Of a DNA stretch of 64,000 bases, positions 47,701 through 55,529 are shown piece by piece. The notes under the pieces were generated by a model. That model ran no database searches. It saw only the letters and a list, made by a program, of their open reading frames with translations, and was not told the origin of the DNA. The DNA is from Pullulanibacillus pueri (GTDB lineage Bacteria > Bacillota > Bacilli > Bacillales > Sporolactobacillaceae). How positions within the stretch are numbered: position 1 is the first letter of the stretch; each line of letters opens with the position of its first letter. Both the position numbers and the translations under genes were made by a program. Location: assembly GCF_014639255.1 (NCBI RefSeq), contig NZ_BMFV01000011.1, positions 52,061 to 116,060 of the forward strand. Direction: 5' to 3'.

Positions 47701-47994
47701 TTATTCTTGTGCAGGTGCCACTTGGAGATAGCTTTCAAGCTCTTTCATCACAATTTCTGCGCCTTCTTTACTTAAGACTAACTTTCCCCCACCTAATATT
47801 AAATTATCTTCTGAAGTTTCTCCTGTAACTTGACAAGTGTTTCCTGGTTTGTATTTTTGAAGAATAATTCGGTCATTTTCAGTAAAAATCTCCATAGGAT
47901 CTTTAATATTAATACTTAAACTTCGTCTTAATTCTATGGGAATAACAATTCTTCCAAGTTCATCGACTTTCCTTGTAATCCCTGTCGACTTCAT
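47701..47994 (-). CDS. abrB: Transition-state regulator AbrB
   Basis: 97 residues. N-terminal swapped-hairpin DNA-binding domain MKSTGITRKVDELGRIVIPIELRRSLSI, then TCQVTGETSEDNLILGGGKLVLSKEGAE, closer to AbrB than to its paralogue Abh. AbrB represses transition-phase genes and is itself repressed by Spo0A. GAGGAGAG precedes ATG 47994. Unlike B. subtilis, where abrB lies far from lexA, it is next to lexA here (150 bases, convergent). Confidence 0.87.
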   Translation of the reverse strand: MKSTGITRKVDELGRIVIPIELRRSLSINIKDPMEIFTENDRIILQKYKPGNTCQVTGETSEDNLILGGGKLVLSKEGAEIVMKELESYLQVAPAQE

Positions 47995-48028
47995 ATGATC
48001 ACTCTCCTCATCCGATTTTATATAATAC

Positions 48029-48035
48029 TTCGACA
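48029..48035 (-). promoter_or_regulatory. Spo0A-box core upstream of abrB
   Basis: TGTCGAA on the minus strand, a full 7/7 match to the 0A-box core, inside AATGTCGAAGTATTATATAA, 35-42 bases upstream of the abrB start. Spo0A~P represses abrB in B. subtilis through such boxes. Confidence 0.5.
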
Positions 48036-48107
48036 TTACTAAATAGTTTCCTGCTTTCCTTACTTAATAATCGCAAGGAAAAATCCACCATCAAGACCTT
48101 CAGTCAC

Positions 48108-48779
48108 TTAATAAAATTTTATCCCCGTCACACCTTCTATTTCCAACAGATCCTTCGTTAATTTATTCTCATTTATCTCTTTCTTTTTATTTTTTAATTG
48201 GAATTGCATCGTATATTGAGATGAATCCTTACCTCCTTTTTTTAAATTAACCTGATACTCTGCCACACTCAAACTTGAATGAATTAAAATATCTACGATC
48301 GTGTTGGATACATCATGTGTGTTTGAATAAACAGTTAAATGAAAGACCTTATTTGGTAATACGGGTTTAAAGATAAGTTTAAGCACTTCAAAACCTAATA
48401 AAATTAAAATAGCGCATACAATCCCCACAGTATAAAGCCCAGCACCAATGGCTAACCCAATTCCTGAGGTTGCCCACAATCCTGCTGCAGTGGTTAATCC
48501 CCGTATAGATTGCCGTTGAACAAGAATGGTTCCAGCCCCTAAAAAACCAATACCACTGACAACCTGCGCCGCTATACGACTTGGGTCTAATACCATTCCT
48601 TTATCATTCAATACGTCATTAAAAGCATATTTAGAAATAATCATGATTACCGCACTTCCCACAGCCACGAGAAAATGCGTCCTAAGTCCTGCTTCTTTTA
48701 AACGTTTTTCGCGCTCTAATCCTATTAAAGCTCCGAGAATTCCCGATAAAACCAGACGAAGAACAAATTCTAAAAGCAC
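48108..48779 (-). CDS. MgtC/SapB family membrane protein
   Basis: 223 residues. Five membrane segments with LIGLEREKRLKEAGLRTHFLVAVGSA and GIGFLGAGTILVQRQSIRGLTTAAGLW, the MgtC core; C-terminal ACT-like domain (about 140-223). Family members are linked to Mg2+ homeostasis or virulence in other bacteria. GTG at 48779 has AAGGAGG seven bases upstream; the longer frame to 48854 would overlap the upstream gene. Confidence 0.9.
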   Translation of the reverse strand: MLLEFVLRLVLSGILGALIGLEREKRLKEAGLRTHFLVAVGSAVIMIISKYAFNDVLNDKGMVLDPSRIAAQVVSGIGFLGAGTILVQRQSIRGLTTAAGLWATSGIGLAIGAGLYTVGIVCAILILLGFEVLKLIFKPVLPNKVFHLTVYSNTHDVSNTIVDILIHSSLSVAEYQVNLKKGGKDSSQYTMQFQLKNKKKEINENKLTKDLLEIEGVTGIKFY

Positions 48780-48834
48780 CTTAGTTCCTCCTTCCCCTTT
48801 TTTAATTCCCTCTACTAGCATATTTTGAGAGGAT

Positions 48835-49389
48835 CTAAATCTTTCTTTCATCATGAGGATTGATAATAGCCATCATTTGATGATCTTCCCATTTCCCTCT
48901 TATTTTAACGTTTTGTTTAGCAAGCCCTTCCTTATGAAAGCCTGCTTTCTCTAATACTTTTATTGAACCAATATTTATCGGCATTACACCCGCTTCAACT
49001 CGGTGGAGATTTAATATATTAAAAGCATAATGAAGTATTAATTGAACTGCTTCTGTCATATACCCTTTGCCATTATTCTCTTGGTCAAGCGTATAGCCTA
49101 CCATAGCACTTTGAGCAGGACCTCTTTCCACCTTGAATAAGGCCACTGAGCCTATGAATTCTTCTATATTCTTTAAAAAGATGCCAAAGTAGTAAGCTTG
49201 GTCTTGCTCTCTTTGCCTCTGATGTTTATCGATGAGCTTGATTTGACCTTCAAGAGAATAATAATCATCTTCTCTATCTATTGAAAACTGTTCAAAAAAT
49301 GCTCGGTTTTTCATCTCAAATGCTAACACCATTGGGGCATCCTTTTTTTCTAATGGTTGCAAAAAGATTCTCGAACCTTCTATAATCAT
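48835..49389 (-). CDS. GNAT acetyltransferase, RimJ-like
   Basis: 184 residues. GSRIFLQPLEKKDAP opening, VGYTLDQENNGKGYMTEAVQLIL acetyl-CoA loop and SIKVLEKAGFHKEG. Typical ribosomal-protein or small-amine N-acetyltransferase shape. ATG 49389 behind GAGGAGAG. Confidence 0.88.
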   Translation of the reverse strand: MIIEGSRIFLQPLEKKDAPMVLAFEMKNRAFFEQFSIDREDDYYSLEGQIKLIDKHQRQREQDQAYYFGIFLKNIEEFIGSVALFKVERGPAQSAMVGYTLDQENNGKGYMTEAVQLILHYAFNILNLHRVEAGVMPINIGSIKVLEKAGFHKEGLAKQNVKIRGKWEDHQMMAIINPHDERKI

Positions 49390-49461
49390 GTTTACTCTCC
49401 TCATCCTATCTTCTGTTTTCGCATAAAGTCTAGAAATCAAGCTTATGTGCTGTGCTTACAT

Positions 49462-49495
49462 ATTAAAAATGTCATATATATTGGACATTTTTAAT
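49462..49495. promoter_or_regulatory. 34-bp palindrome upstream of XRE-def pair
   Basis: ATTAAAAATGTC, 10-bp spacer ATATATATTG, GACATTTTTAAT: two perfect 12-bp arms. It ends 52 bases before the XRE gene and lies where a promoter would be expected, so it is a good candidate operator for that regulator. Confidence 0.55.
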
Positions 49496-49547
49496 CGGTA
49501 TGTGTTACTTTTAAAGTGTCAAATCTTTAAGACATAGAGGAGAATTT

Positions 49548-49745
49548 ATGAAAAACTATATAAAAGAATTCCGGAAACAAATGCACATGACCCAGGCCAA
49601 CATCGCTGATCTCTGTGGTGTTGCTAGACAAACCATTAACTGTGTGGAAAATGACAAGTATGATCCAACCCTTGAACTGGCCTTCAAAATTTCACGCCTT
49701 CTCAAAAAAAATTTGGAAGAGGTATTTATTTATGACTCACTATAG
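49548..49745 (+). CDS. XRE-family small regulator
   Basis: 65 residues, almost entirely a Cro/C1-type HTH: IKEFRKQMHMTQANIADLCGVARQTINCVENDKYDPTLELAFKISRLLKKNLEEVF. This YozG/YgzD-like type often autoregulates. GAGGAG precedes the ATG. Overlaps the deformylase start by 14 bases. Confidence 0.88.
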   Translation: MKNYIKEFRKQMHMTQANIADLCGVARQTINCVENDKYDPTLELAFKISRLLKKNLEEVFIYDSL

Positions 49746-50283
49746 AAAAAACTTTATGATCAAAATGAAAAATTTTGTTCCTGAAAGTCATCCGTTGCTC
49801 CATCAGCAATTAAAGGAACTCCCTCTCCCTCCCAGCACCCAAGACCGTATTGAATTAGAATGTATGATGCAATATTTACGAAATAGTCAGGATCCAGATA
49901 TTGCGAAAAAGTATAACCTTCGGCCTGGTTCTGGTCTGTCTGCGAACCAAATTGGTTTAAATAAACGCATGTTCGTTGCTCGCTATGAAGATGAAAAGCA
50001 GACTGCACATGAATATAAACTGATTAATCCTAAGATCATTAGTCATACCGCTCACATTATTTTCCTTCCTGAAGGAGAGGGATGTTTGTCAGTTAACCGC
50101 ACGGTATATGGGCGTGTTCCTCGCTTTGAAAAAATAAAGATAAAGGCTATTGATGAAAACGGCAAATCCCTTGTACTTTCTTTCAAAGGATACAGTTCTA
50201 TACTCATTCAACATGAAATCGATCATATGAATGGCATTATGTTTTACGAACGCATTGATCAAAACAATCCCTTATTGGATTAA
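49732..50283 (+). CDS. def: Peptide deformylase
   Basis: Removes the formyl group from nascent N-termini. 183 residues, the DefB-like (type 1B) length of Firmicutes. Motif 2 EGCLSV with metal Cys118 and motif 3 QHEIDHMNG (H161, E162, H165) are intact. Motif 1 is GSGLSANQIG rather than the usual GVGLAAPQIG; the key Gln is kept but Pro is Asn. GAAGAGG before ATG 49732. A house-keeping def is expected elsewhere, so this could be a regulated second enzyme. Confidence 0.88.
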   Translation: MTHYRKNFMIKMKNFVPESHPLLHQQLKELPLPPSTQDRIELECMMQYLRNSQDPDIAKKYNLRPGSGLSANQIGLNKRMFVARYEDEKQTAHEYKLINPKIISHTAHIIFLPEGEGCLSVNRTVYGRVPRFEKIKIKAIDENGKSLVLSFKGYSSILIQHEIDHMNGIMFYERIDQNNPLLD

Positions 50284-50380
50284 TATTTTGATACTCAAAC
50301 ACATTGTTGTGTTAAGGAATTGCAACGGGCGGCTGTTCTAATGCTCCGAAACTTATCTCCTTGTGACCACGTTGCGGCAT

Positions 50381-50610
50381 TCAAGCCTCTAACTTTTTAA
50401 TTTTTAGTCCTTGAGGCTTTTTCTTAATTAAACGCCATCCTAAAATGTTCTCTATTGAAAAATAGCGTATGTGTCTCCGGGTAAAGCAATAAACTGCAAT
50501 CAAGGGGCTTGCTGTTTCAGCAGTCTCATATTTTTTTGTATTGCATTTCCGTTCTATCCACATTAAATATTTTAAAGAATATCGTCACTATAGTTTGTTA
50601 ACTGCACCAC
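50381..50610 (-). pseudogene. Frameshifted relic of the small gene found at 60905-61111
   Basis: The C-terminal half SPLIAVYCFTRRHIRYFSIENILGWR is close to SLVIAYCYTRKQIRTFYIENILGWK of the intact protein at 60905-61111. The matching N-terminal part (DDIL, NI, then NAIQKNMRLLKQQAP) is readable only in another frame and has several stops. A GGAGGTG remains near the old start. So a second SOS-cassette gene was here and decayed. No polymerase or YolD relic is recognisable beside it. Confidence 0.7.
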
Positions 50611-50777
50611 ATCCACCTCCGATAAGAACTTGTGCCCCTTAGATACAAACACATTTTCTTTATCGACATTTGAGCTGCATTTTATCTTCGCGTTTTTCTA
50701 TCTTCACAGGTAATTCAACACGTATGCCTCATTTTCCTGCTTGTACATAAGGTCCCACCTATATCCACCTCTAAAAT

Positions 50778-50791
50778 AGAATGTTTGTTCT
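50778..50791. promoter_or_regulatory. LexA-like box overlapping promoter of 50849 gene
   Basis: AGAATGTTTGTTCT; inner GAAT-N4-GTTC fits the LexA box. It covers the -35 position for TATAAT at 50802-50807. Confidence 0.5.
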
Positions 50792-50848
50792 TATCTCATG
50801 GTATAATACAAACATAGGTTTGCATATAGTACCATGAGGTGAAGAGCC

Positions 50849-51199
50849 ATGACTATGTCGATAACTGAAACTGAGGATGGTCTCATTCAAGCTTTTATTC
50901 TTCTACCCTTAACTTATCGGGTATTAAATCACGATCTAAAATCACTTGAAGAGAGCAAGGTGAAATTCAAGCGACCATACTACACTCTAATTGAGCAGGC
51001 CTTAAATCGACTTTCTAAAGAATTAGGCGCTGTGAAAAGAGAAGTGAGAAAACAAAAAATGAGATTTCATCAAAAAGATGAGCTCCACTACGACGTATGG
51101 ATTAGAGGATGGGAACATGCCATCGGATATCATCCAAATATTGCAGCCCAGTGGGTTGAGGAAAAAATTAGTGGATATATGAGCTATAACTTTAAATAA
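50849..51199 (+). CDS. Unidentified 116-residue protein, possibly SOS-controlled
   Basis: Soluble, Lys/Leu-rich: LLPLTYRVLNHDLKSLEE, PYYTLIEQALNRLSKELGAVKREVRKQKM, then DVWIRGWEHAIGYHPN. Predicted helical. GAGGTGAAGAG precedes the ATG. I do not recognise a family, though proteins of this size often accompany YolD/UvrX-type genes in Bacillus phages and islands. The LexA-like box upstream and the relic across the intergenic gap suggest an SOS-linked accessory role. Confidence 0.65.
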   Translation: MTMSITETEDGLIQAFILLPLTYRVLNHDLKSLEESKVKFKRPYYTLIEQALNRLSKELGAVKREVRKQKMRFHQKDELHYDVWIRGWEHAIGYHPNIAAQWVEEKISGYMSYNFK

Positions 51200-51200
51200 G

Positions 51201-51632
51201 CAAAAAAAGCGCTTGAGGCTGGGACACAAAACAAACCCAATAAAATTAGAGGCTATAGTTGGAAATGGAAGGCGTAGCCAACATACGGAGACTCAAAATA
51301 ATCGTAAGAACGACGATTTTCTACGAAGATTATTCTCCTAGTTCCTTTCCTTAGTCCAACGGGAACAGCAACCAGCGTGACTTCACGAGTCAACGTCGAG
51401 TGGTTCCGAGAAAGCTTACTTCGAAGCAATACTCGTAGACGCAGGAACAGGGGCTTTTAATCATAAATACTTTGGAGTACGAAAAGCCCCACTCCAAAGT
51501 GAGCTGAGGCCATGTCCGTGGAAAGCGAAGTATTTTACCGAAGCGAATCGTCTTATGCTAAGAATAAAGAAAAATCAATGTTCGGATTTTTTTATGAATG
51601 AAAGACTTCTGCCCAACCTCGAGCGCTTTTTG
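51201..51632. repeat. 430-bp repeat element with inverted ends
   Basis: Left end CAAAAAAAGCGCTTGAGG CTGGGACA and right end TGCCCAACCTC GAGCGCTTTTTG are imperfect inverted copies. Inside are a hairpin (51469-51478 with 51491-51500), a competing 9-bp pair GGGGCTTTT / AAAAGCCCC (51450 and 51482), and on the minus strand the GGACTAAGGAAAG segment shared with 37290 and 38686. It contains no ORF of note. The ends can serve as terminators for the two converging genes. MITE-like or RNA-forming repeat. Confidence 0.65.
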
Positions 51633-51651
51633 TTTTATTTCCCTGTCTCCT

Positions 51652-52710
51652 TTAATAGCCCTTTAAGTGGGCATACTCCACCCACCTTTTTATTCTTCTT
51701 GGTGTTCTGCCTGTCAATACCACTTTGCCAATGACGCCAAAACCATCCTTTTTACCCAAGGAACCTAATGTCCCTTTATGAACAAGTTTTTTCTTTGATT
51801 GAGGTGCCTTGTAATTTAAAACATCAATTAAATAATCCCCCACTTGACAGCCTTGCTGTTTAGCTATTTGAGCACTTGGAGCAAAGGCGGTAGAGGAACA
51901 GTCTCCAACAGCAAAGACCTGTGGATAACGTATCAAGCGATGGTTTTGATCAATTATCAATCTTCCTAAAGGGTCTTTTTCTGCTTCCAACTGGCGAACA
52001 ACCGACGTTGGATGAACGCCGGCAGCCCAAATGATGACATCCGCTTCTTGGCGCTCTCCGTTATTATAAATAGCTTTGTGGCGTATATATTCAATGTTAG
52101 AATGATTGATCACCTGAACATCATGTTTGTTTAACCACTCATGAACATGCAACTGAATCCTATCGGAAAATGTTTTTAAAATCCGATGGCCACGCTCAAC
52201 GATATGTATATTTAAATCCTTGCGTGACTCTCTTAACTCACTGGCGAGTTCAACACCCGACAACCCTCCACCGATAATTTTAACGGTACCATAAGGTTTT
52301 GTGTTTTGGATACTTTCATACGTTTTTCGCGTGTTTTCTATCGTTTGAATGCTTTTGGCTACAGGCGCTGCCCCTTTGATAGTATGAAACCTATCTTCTG
52401 ATCCTAAGGCAATAATTAAATAATGAAAGGGAATTTCTTGATCCACTGTGAAAACAATCTGTGATTTTAAATCTATGCGAGAAACTTCACTACAGACTTT
52501 TCTTAAGCACTCATGTTCTGGGAAATCCATTCTTAACCTGTCATCAGACAGCGTTCCCGCCGCTAAAGCATGGTATTCTGTCTTTATTGAATGAAACGGA
52601 TGTCGATCGACCAAAGTAATATAGAAAGGTTGTTTCAGCTCCTTTGTGGTTAATAATTTGACTATCTCAAGACCTCCATATCCCCCGCCTAAAATAACTA
52701 TATGGATCAT
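51652..52710 (-). CDS. Type II NADH dehydrogenase-like flavoprotein
   Basis: 352 residues. FAD motif VILGGGYGGLEIVKLL, NADH motif KIIGGGLSGVELASELRE, and FAVGDCSSTAFAPSAQIAKQQG. Single-subunit, non-proton-pumping NDH-2 passing electrons from NADH to menaquinone at the membrane face, similar to B. subtilis YumB/YutJ. GAGGAGGG before ATG 52710. Confidence 0.9.
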   Translation of the reverse strand: MIHIVILGGGYGGLEIVKLLTTKELKQPFYITLVDRHPFHSIKTEYHALAAGTLSDDRLRMDFPEHECLRKVCSEVSRIDLKSQIVFTVDQEIPFHYLIIALGSEDRFHTIKGAAPVAKSIQTIENTRKTYESIQNTKPYGTVKIIGGGLSGVELASELRESRKDLNIHIVERGHRILKTFSDRIQLHVHEWLNKHDVQVINHSNIEYIRHKAIYNNGERQEADVIIWAAGVHPTSVVRQLEAEKDPLGRLIIDQNHRLIRYPQVFAVGDCSSTAFAPSAQIAKQQGCQVGDYLIDVLNYKAPQSKKKLVHKGTLGSLGKKDGFGVIGKVVLTGRTPRRIKRWVEYAHLKGY

Positions 52711-52929
52711 GAGTCCCTCCTCATATGATCTTCTATCCATACTGAGCACCTGTCGTTCTTCTCGATAATCCATTTTACGATGACAGTGTTCAACATATGA
52801 TAAAAGCTGAGACAACAATTTGCCGACATAAATTCAATACTATGAAGCTTAAGATAAACGGGTGAAATTCTATTCATACAGGATAAATAACGATAAGGAG
52901 TGAAAAATAGTCAAAAGAGGTGATGACTC

Positions 52930-53214
52930 ATGGACTTCCCAACCATTCAAACCAATTTCTGGGATGCCGTTACAGCCGTACCCATTGTTATGATTCTTAC
53001 GGAGCTTTTAAAATTTTTTCTGAAAATCCCGAAAAAATTTGTCCCGACAACTTCCCTTATTCTTGGATTAGCCATCTCCATTTTTATAAGCCATAAACAT
53101 CATCTCGTCGCAGGAATTTTCATGGGATGGTTTTATGGATATGCAGTTATTGGCTCATACGCCTCATTAAAAACTGCCTTTTTATCTTTTCGGGGAGAGA
53201 ACCCCGAAAAATAA
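52930..53214 (+). CDS. Small membrane protein
   Basis: 94 residues with three hydrophobic stretches (about 14-32, 40-52, 60-80) and a charged C-terminus. Architecture recalls phage holins of the small hydrophobic type, but I do not recognise the family. AGAGGTGATG precedes the ATG. Confidence 0.65.
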   Translation: MDFPTIQTNFWDAVTAVPIVMILTELLKFFLKIPKKFVPTTSLILGLAISIFISHKHHLVAGIFMGWFYGYAVIGSYASLKTAFLSFRGENPEK

Positions 53215-53232
53215 TTTCCGGTGAAACCATTC

Positions 53233-53271
53233 AAAAAGCCCCAACATTAATGTAAAATGCTGAGGCTTTTA
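53233..53271. terminator. Bidirectional terminator
   Basis: AAAAAGCCCCAACATT / AATGCTGAGGCTTTT, between convergent genes at 52930 and 53285. Confidence 0.65.
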
Positions 53272-53284
53272 AAATGATAGTCCG

Positions 53285-53557
53285 TTAATCAAAGATATCA
53301 CCCAGTTTATCTAAAAAGGACTTCTTCTTTTTAGGTTTTGGATACGTTGATTTTCCTGAAGGATGATGATGTTTTCTAGGATCATACTCATCATACCACT
53401 GATTAAATGGTTGTTGAAAATCACGAGCTTCTTTTAAAAGCTTATCCAGTTCTCCGCGATCAAGCCATACCCCTTTACATTGCGGACAGATGTCAATGAG
53501 TACCCCTTCTTTTTCAACTTCCCGCATACGAATTGAGTCACAAACCGGACAGTACAA
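53285..53557 (-). CDS. Zinc-ribbon (zf-TFIIB) protein
   Basis: 90 residues. CPVCDSIRMREVEKEGVLIDICPQCKGVWLDRGELDKLL holds two CxxC pairs of the zf-TFIIB domain. The tail is basic and Pro/His-rich, likely disordered. Function of such proteins is unknown. Confidence 0.87.
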   Translation of the reverse strand: MYCPVCDSIRMREVEKEGVLIDICPQCKGVWLDRGELDKLLKEARDFQQPFNQWYDEYDPRKHHHPSGKSTYPKPKKKKSFLDKLGDIFD

Positions 53558-53660
53558 TGGAATAACCTCCTTATCTTTATTTATTTAATACGATCACATA
53601 AAGCGATGGTTTCAAAAAACCCGCTGTTAAGATGACGTTTTATAGGCTTCATTATATTCC

Positions 53661-54674
53661 TTACATTTTGCTTTTTCTCTCATTCCCGTTGTTTGCGGAT
53701 AATGTGCGATAATCCTCGGATTGATGAAAAGCAAAAATTTTCGCCACTCGATTAAACCTCTTTCCAACTACAATCCCTGCAAACAGGGACTTCTGTCCGG
53801 TTTTTGGATTGGTATAAAGGTAAATGGATTCTGGTTCTCTAAATCCTTCTCGCCACTTTCCATCACTTTCTCGACCAAAATCACAAGTCAATATCCCTTT
53901 CATTGTTCCTGTACTCATATCAAAACGAATAAGACGCCACGGATCTACAATCCCTTTCTTATTGGAAGTTCCCGTATACCAATAGAGATCATAGCCATCT
54001 GTCGTCATCCCTTGCATCGTCTGCGTGTATTTGGAGGGAAGAGTAAAAGTCGCTAATACTTTATTTTTTCCTTTTTTGACATCCTGGAGTTTTCGCAGCT
54101 CTATTGATTGTGAACGATCGGGGTGAACAATTCTAAAAGCAATCGTCCCATTCTTTTGATCAATGGTCGGCGTCATGTACTCTTCAGTAAATCGATCATA
54201 CGCTTTGACTGTACTGCCATCTATAACGGTTCCTGGTTGATAAGGAAAACGGACAAGTTTGTGCTCTCCCTTTGCGTTTGAATAATACGACCAGATGTAC
54301 ACCTTTCCCTTTTCATTTTCTATACCAAAAGTTGTGCCATGCCCGCCATATTTACAGGCCATCCAATCAAGCATCATACCGTTTTGATCGAGATGTACGA
54401 TACGAAAACTTTGAATAGCTCCACTTTCGAGCTGATTGTCCACTTGGGTTGCGTAGATATCCCCCGTTGCTTCATCAATAGCCATACATTGTAAGACTGT
54501 CGATCCAAATAATTTTAGAGTTGTAAAGTAGGTGGCTCGAGAATCAGTAAAGTCAAAGTCTTGGGCAGACTTCCCCATTGCAAGGACTTGTTCCAACCGT
54601 ACGTTAAAGTTTGAAAGCTCAGTGTTGATTGATTGAACGATCACTGGATGACTTATGGCAACCGGTTCAAACAA
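53661..54674 (-). CDS. P68-RBP/TagC-like beta-propeller protein
   Basis: 337 residues from TTG 54674 (AAGGAAGG upstream). FDFTDSRATYFTTLKLFGSTVLQCMAIDEATGDIYATQV, then MACKYGGHGTTFGIENEKGKVYIWSYY and LVRFPYQPGT match the domain shared by staphylococcal phage P68 receptor-binding proteins and B. subtilis TagC (DinC), which is DNA-damage-inducible. No signal peptide, no baseplate neighbours. Could be a domesticated phage receptor-binding module or a wall-glycan binder. Confidence 0.78.
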   Translation of the reverse strand: MFEPVAISHPVIVQSINTELSNFNVRLEQVLAMGKSAQDFDFTDSRATYFTTLKLFGSTVLQCMAIDEATGDIYATQVDNQLESGAIQSFRIVHLDQNGMMLDWMACKYGGHGTTFGIENEKGKVYIWSYYSNAKGEHKLVRFPYQPGTVIDGSTVKAYDRFTEEYMTPTIDQKNGTIAFRIVHPDRSQSIELRKLQDVKKGKNKVLATFTLPSKYTQTMQGMTTDGYDLYWYTGTSNKKGIVDPWRLIRFDMSTGTMKGILTCDFGRESDGKWREGFREPESIYLYTNPKTGQKSLFAGIVVGKRFNRVAKIFAFHQSEDYRTLSANNGNERKSKM

Positions 54675-54878
54675 GGACTATCCCTTCCTTTGAAAAATAT
54701 TATTGCGTATAATATCCTTCACCTTTTGCCACTTTATACTTTTTTACGTTTATCCATTTAGGGCACAACAATTTTTGCCGCCAACATTCTACACTAACAC
54801 CCCCCTTAACACCCTTAACGCTCACGCTTTTCGATCTTAAAGGGGGGCCTTTTAATAAGAGGGGAAAAGATGGTGTGT

Positions 54879-55343
54879 TCAATCTGCCTCCTCCATCCTC
54901 CTGATCCATCTATAAAATTGTAACAGTAAAAATAAAAGAATAGGATCCATGATTAATGAATACCAGAAATTCCACCAACCATAATTAAAATATCCCCAAG
55001 GTTCTGGCAATAATGTGACCAGTTCATAAAGTGAAATCATGAGGACCCATACAAAAACATAAATAATACGTTTAAAGAGATTGGCACTTCATGGATACCA
55101 ATTTAAAAACATCATGTTTACCGGCGGAACTAATATCATGTGAGGAAGTAATCCTAAATACTCTACTTTATCCTTATAAAAATACCAATAGCCTTTTAAT
55201 TTTAGCTCAATAATAACATCAAAACACACTTGAAAAGCTATTGTGAAATTCCAGATGTGAACTATCTGGTTTTTTGTTAAGTTCTTTACAAATATAAGGG
55301 CTAATAAATTTAATAAAATGATTGCAAACATTAATCCGATCAT
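54879..55343 (-). pseudogene. CBO0543-type membrane gene split by an in-frame TGA
   Basis: The frame from 55343 has 84 sense codons, TGA at 55089-55091, then 69 more sense codons and a final stop at 54879, all in one frame without indels. Before TGA: VPPVNMMFLNWYP; after it: SANLFKRIIYVFVWVLMISL and LLPEPWGYFNYGWWNFWYS. The joined product looks like a complete small membrane protein of the CBO0543 group, in which a residue such as Phe normally stands at the stop. Most likely a point nonsense mutation. No SECIS-like hairpin follows. Confidence 0.7.
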
Positions 55344-55529
55344 AAAATTTCCCTTTTATTTACATAAGATGTCTTTTCTTCGTAGAATTATTCTAAGTGA
55401 GTGTTCTCAAATATCGAATGTCTCTTTACTTATAATGTAACCCTTAATAAATAGAATAAACCTCCTTTTCGCAAAATAAACAGTATGCCTGTATTCAGCT
55501 TTTTCCTTAGAAAAAATAAAAAACCCATT

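Noticed and set aside
48780..48854. N-terminal extension of the MgtC-like gene
   Set aside because: It would overlap the upstream GNAT gene, and a GTG with AAGGAGG at proper spacing lies at 48779.
54879..55343. Selenocysteine codon reading of the in-frame UGA
   Set aside because: No SECIS-like hairpin in the 40 nt after the UGA, no Cys-type active site, and it lies in a membrane loop of a protein of unknown type.
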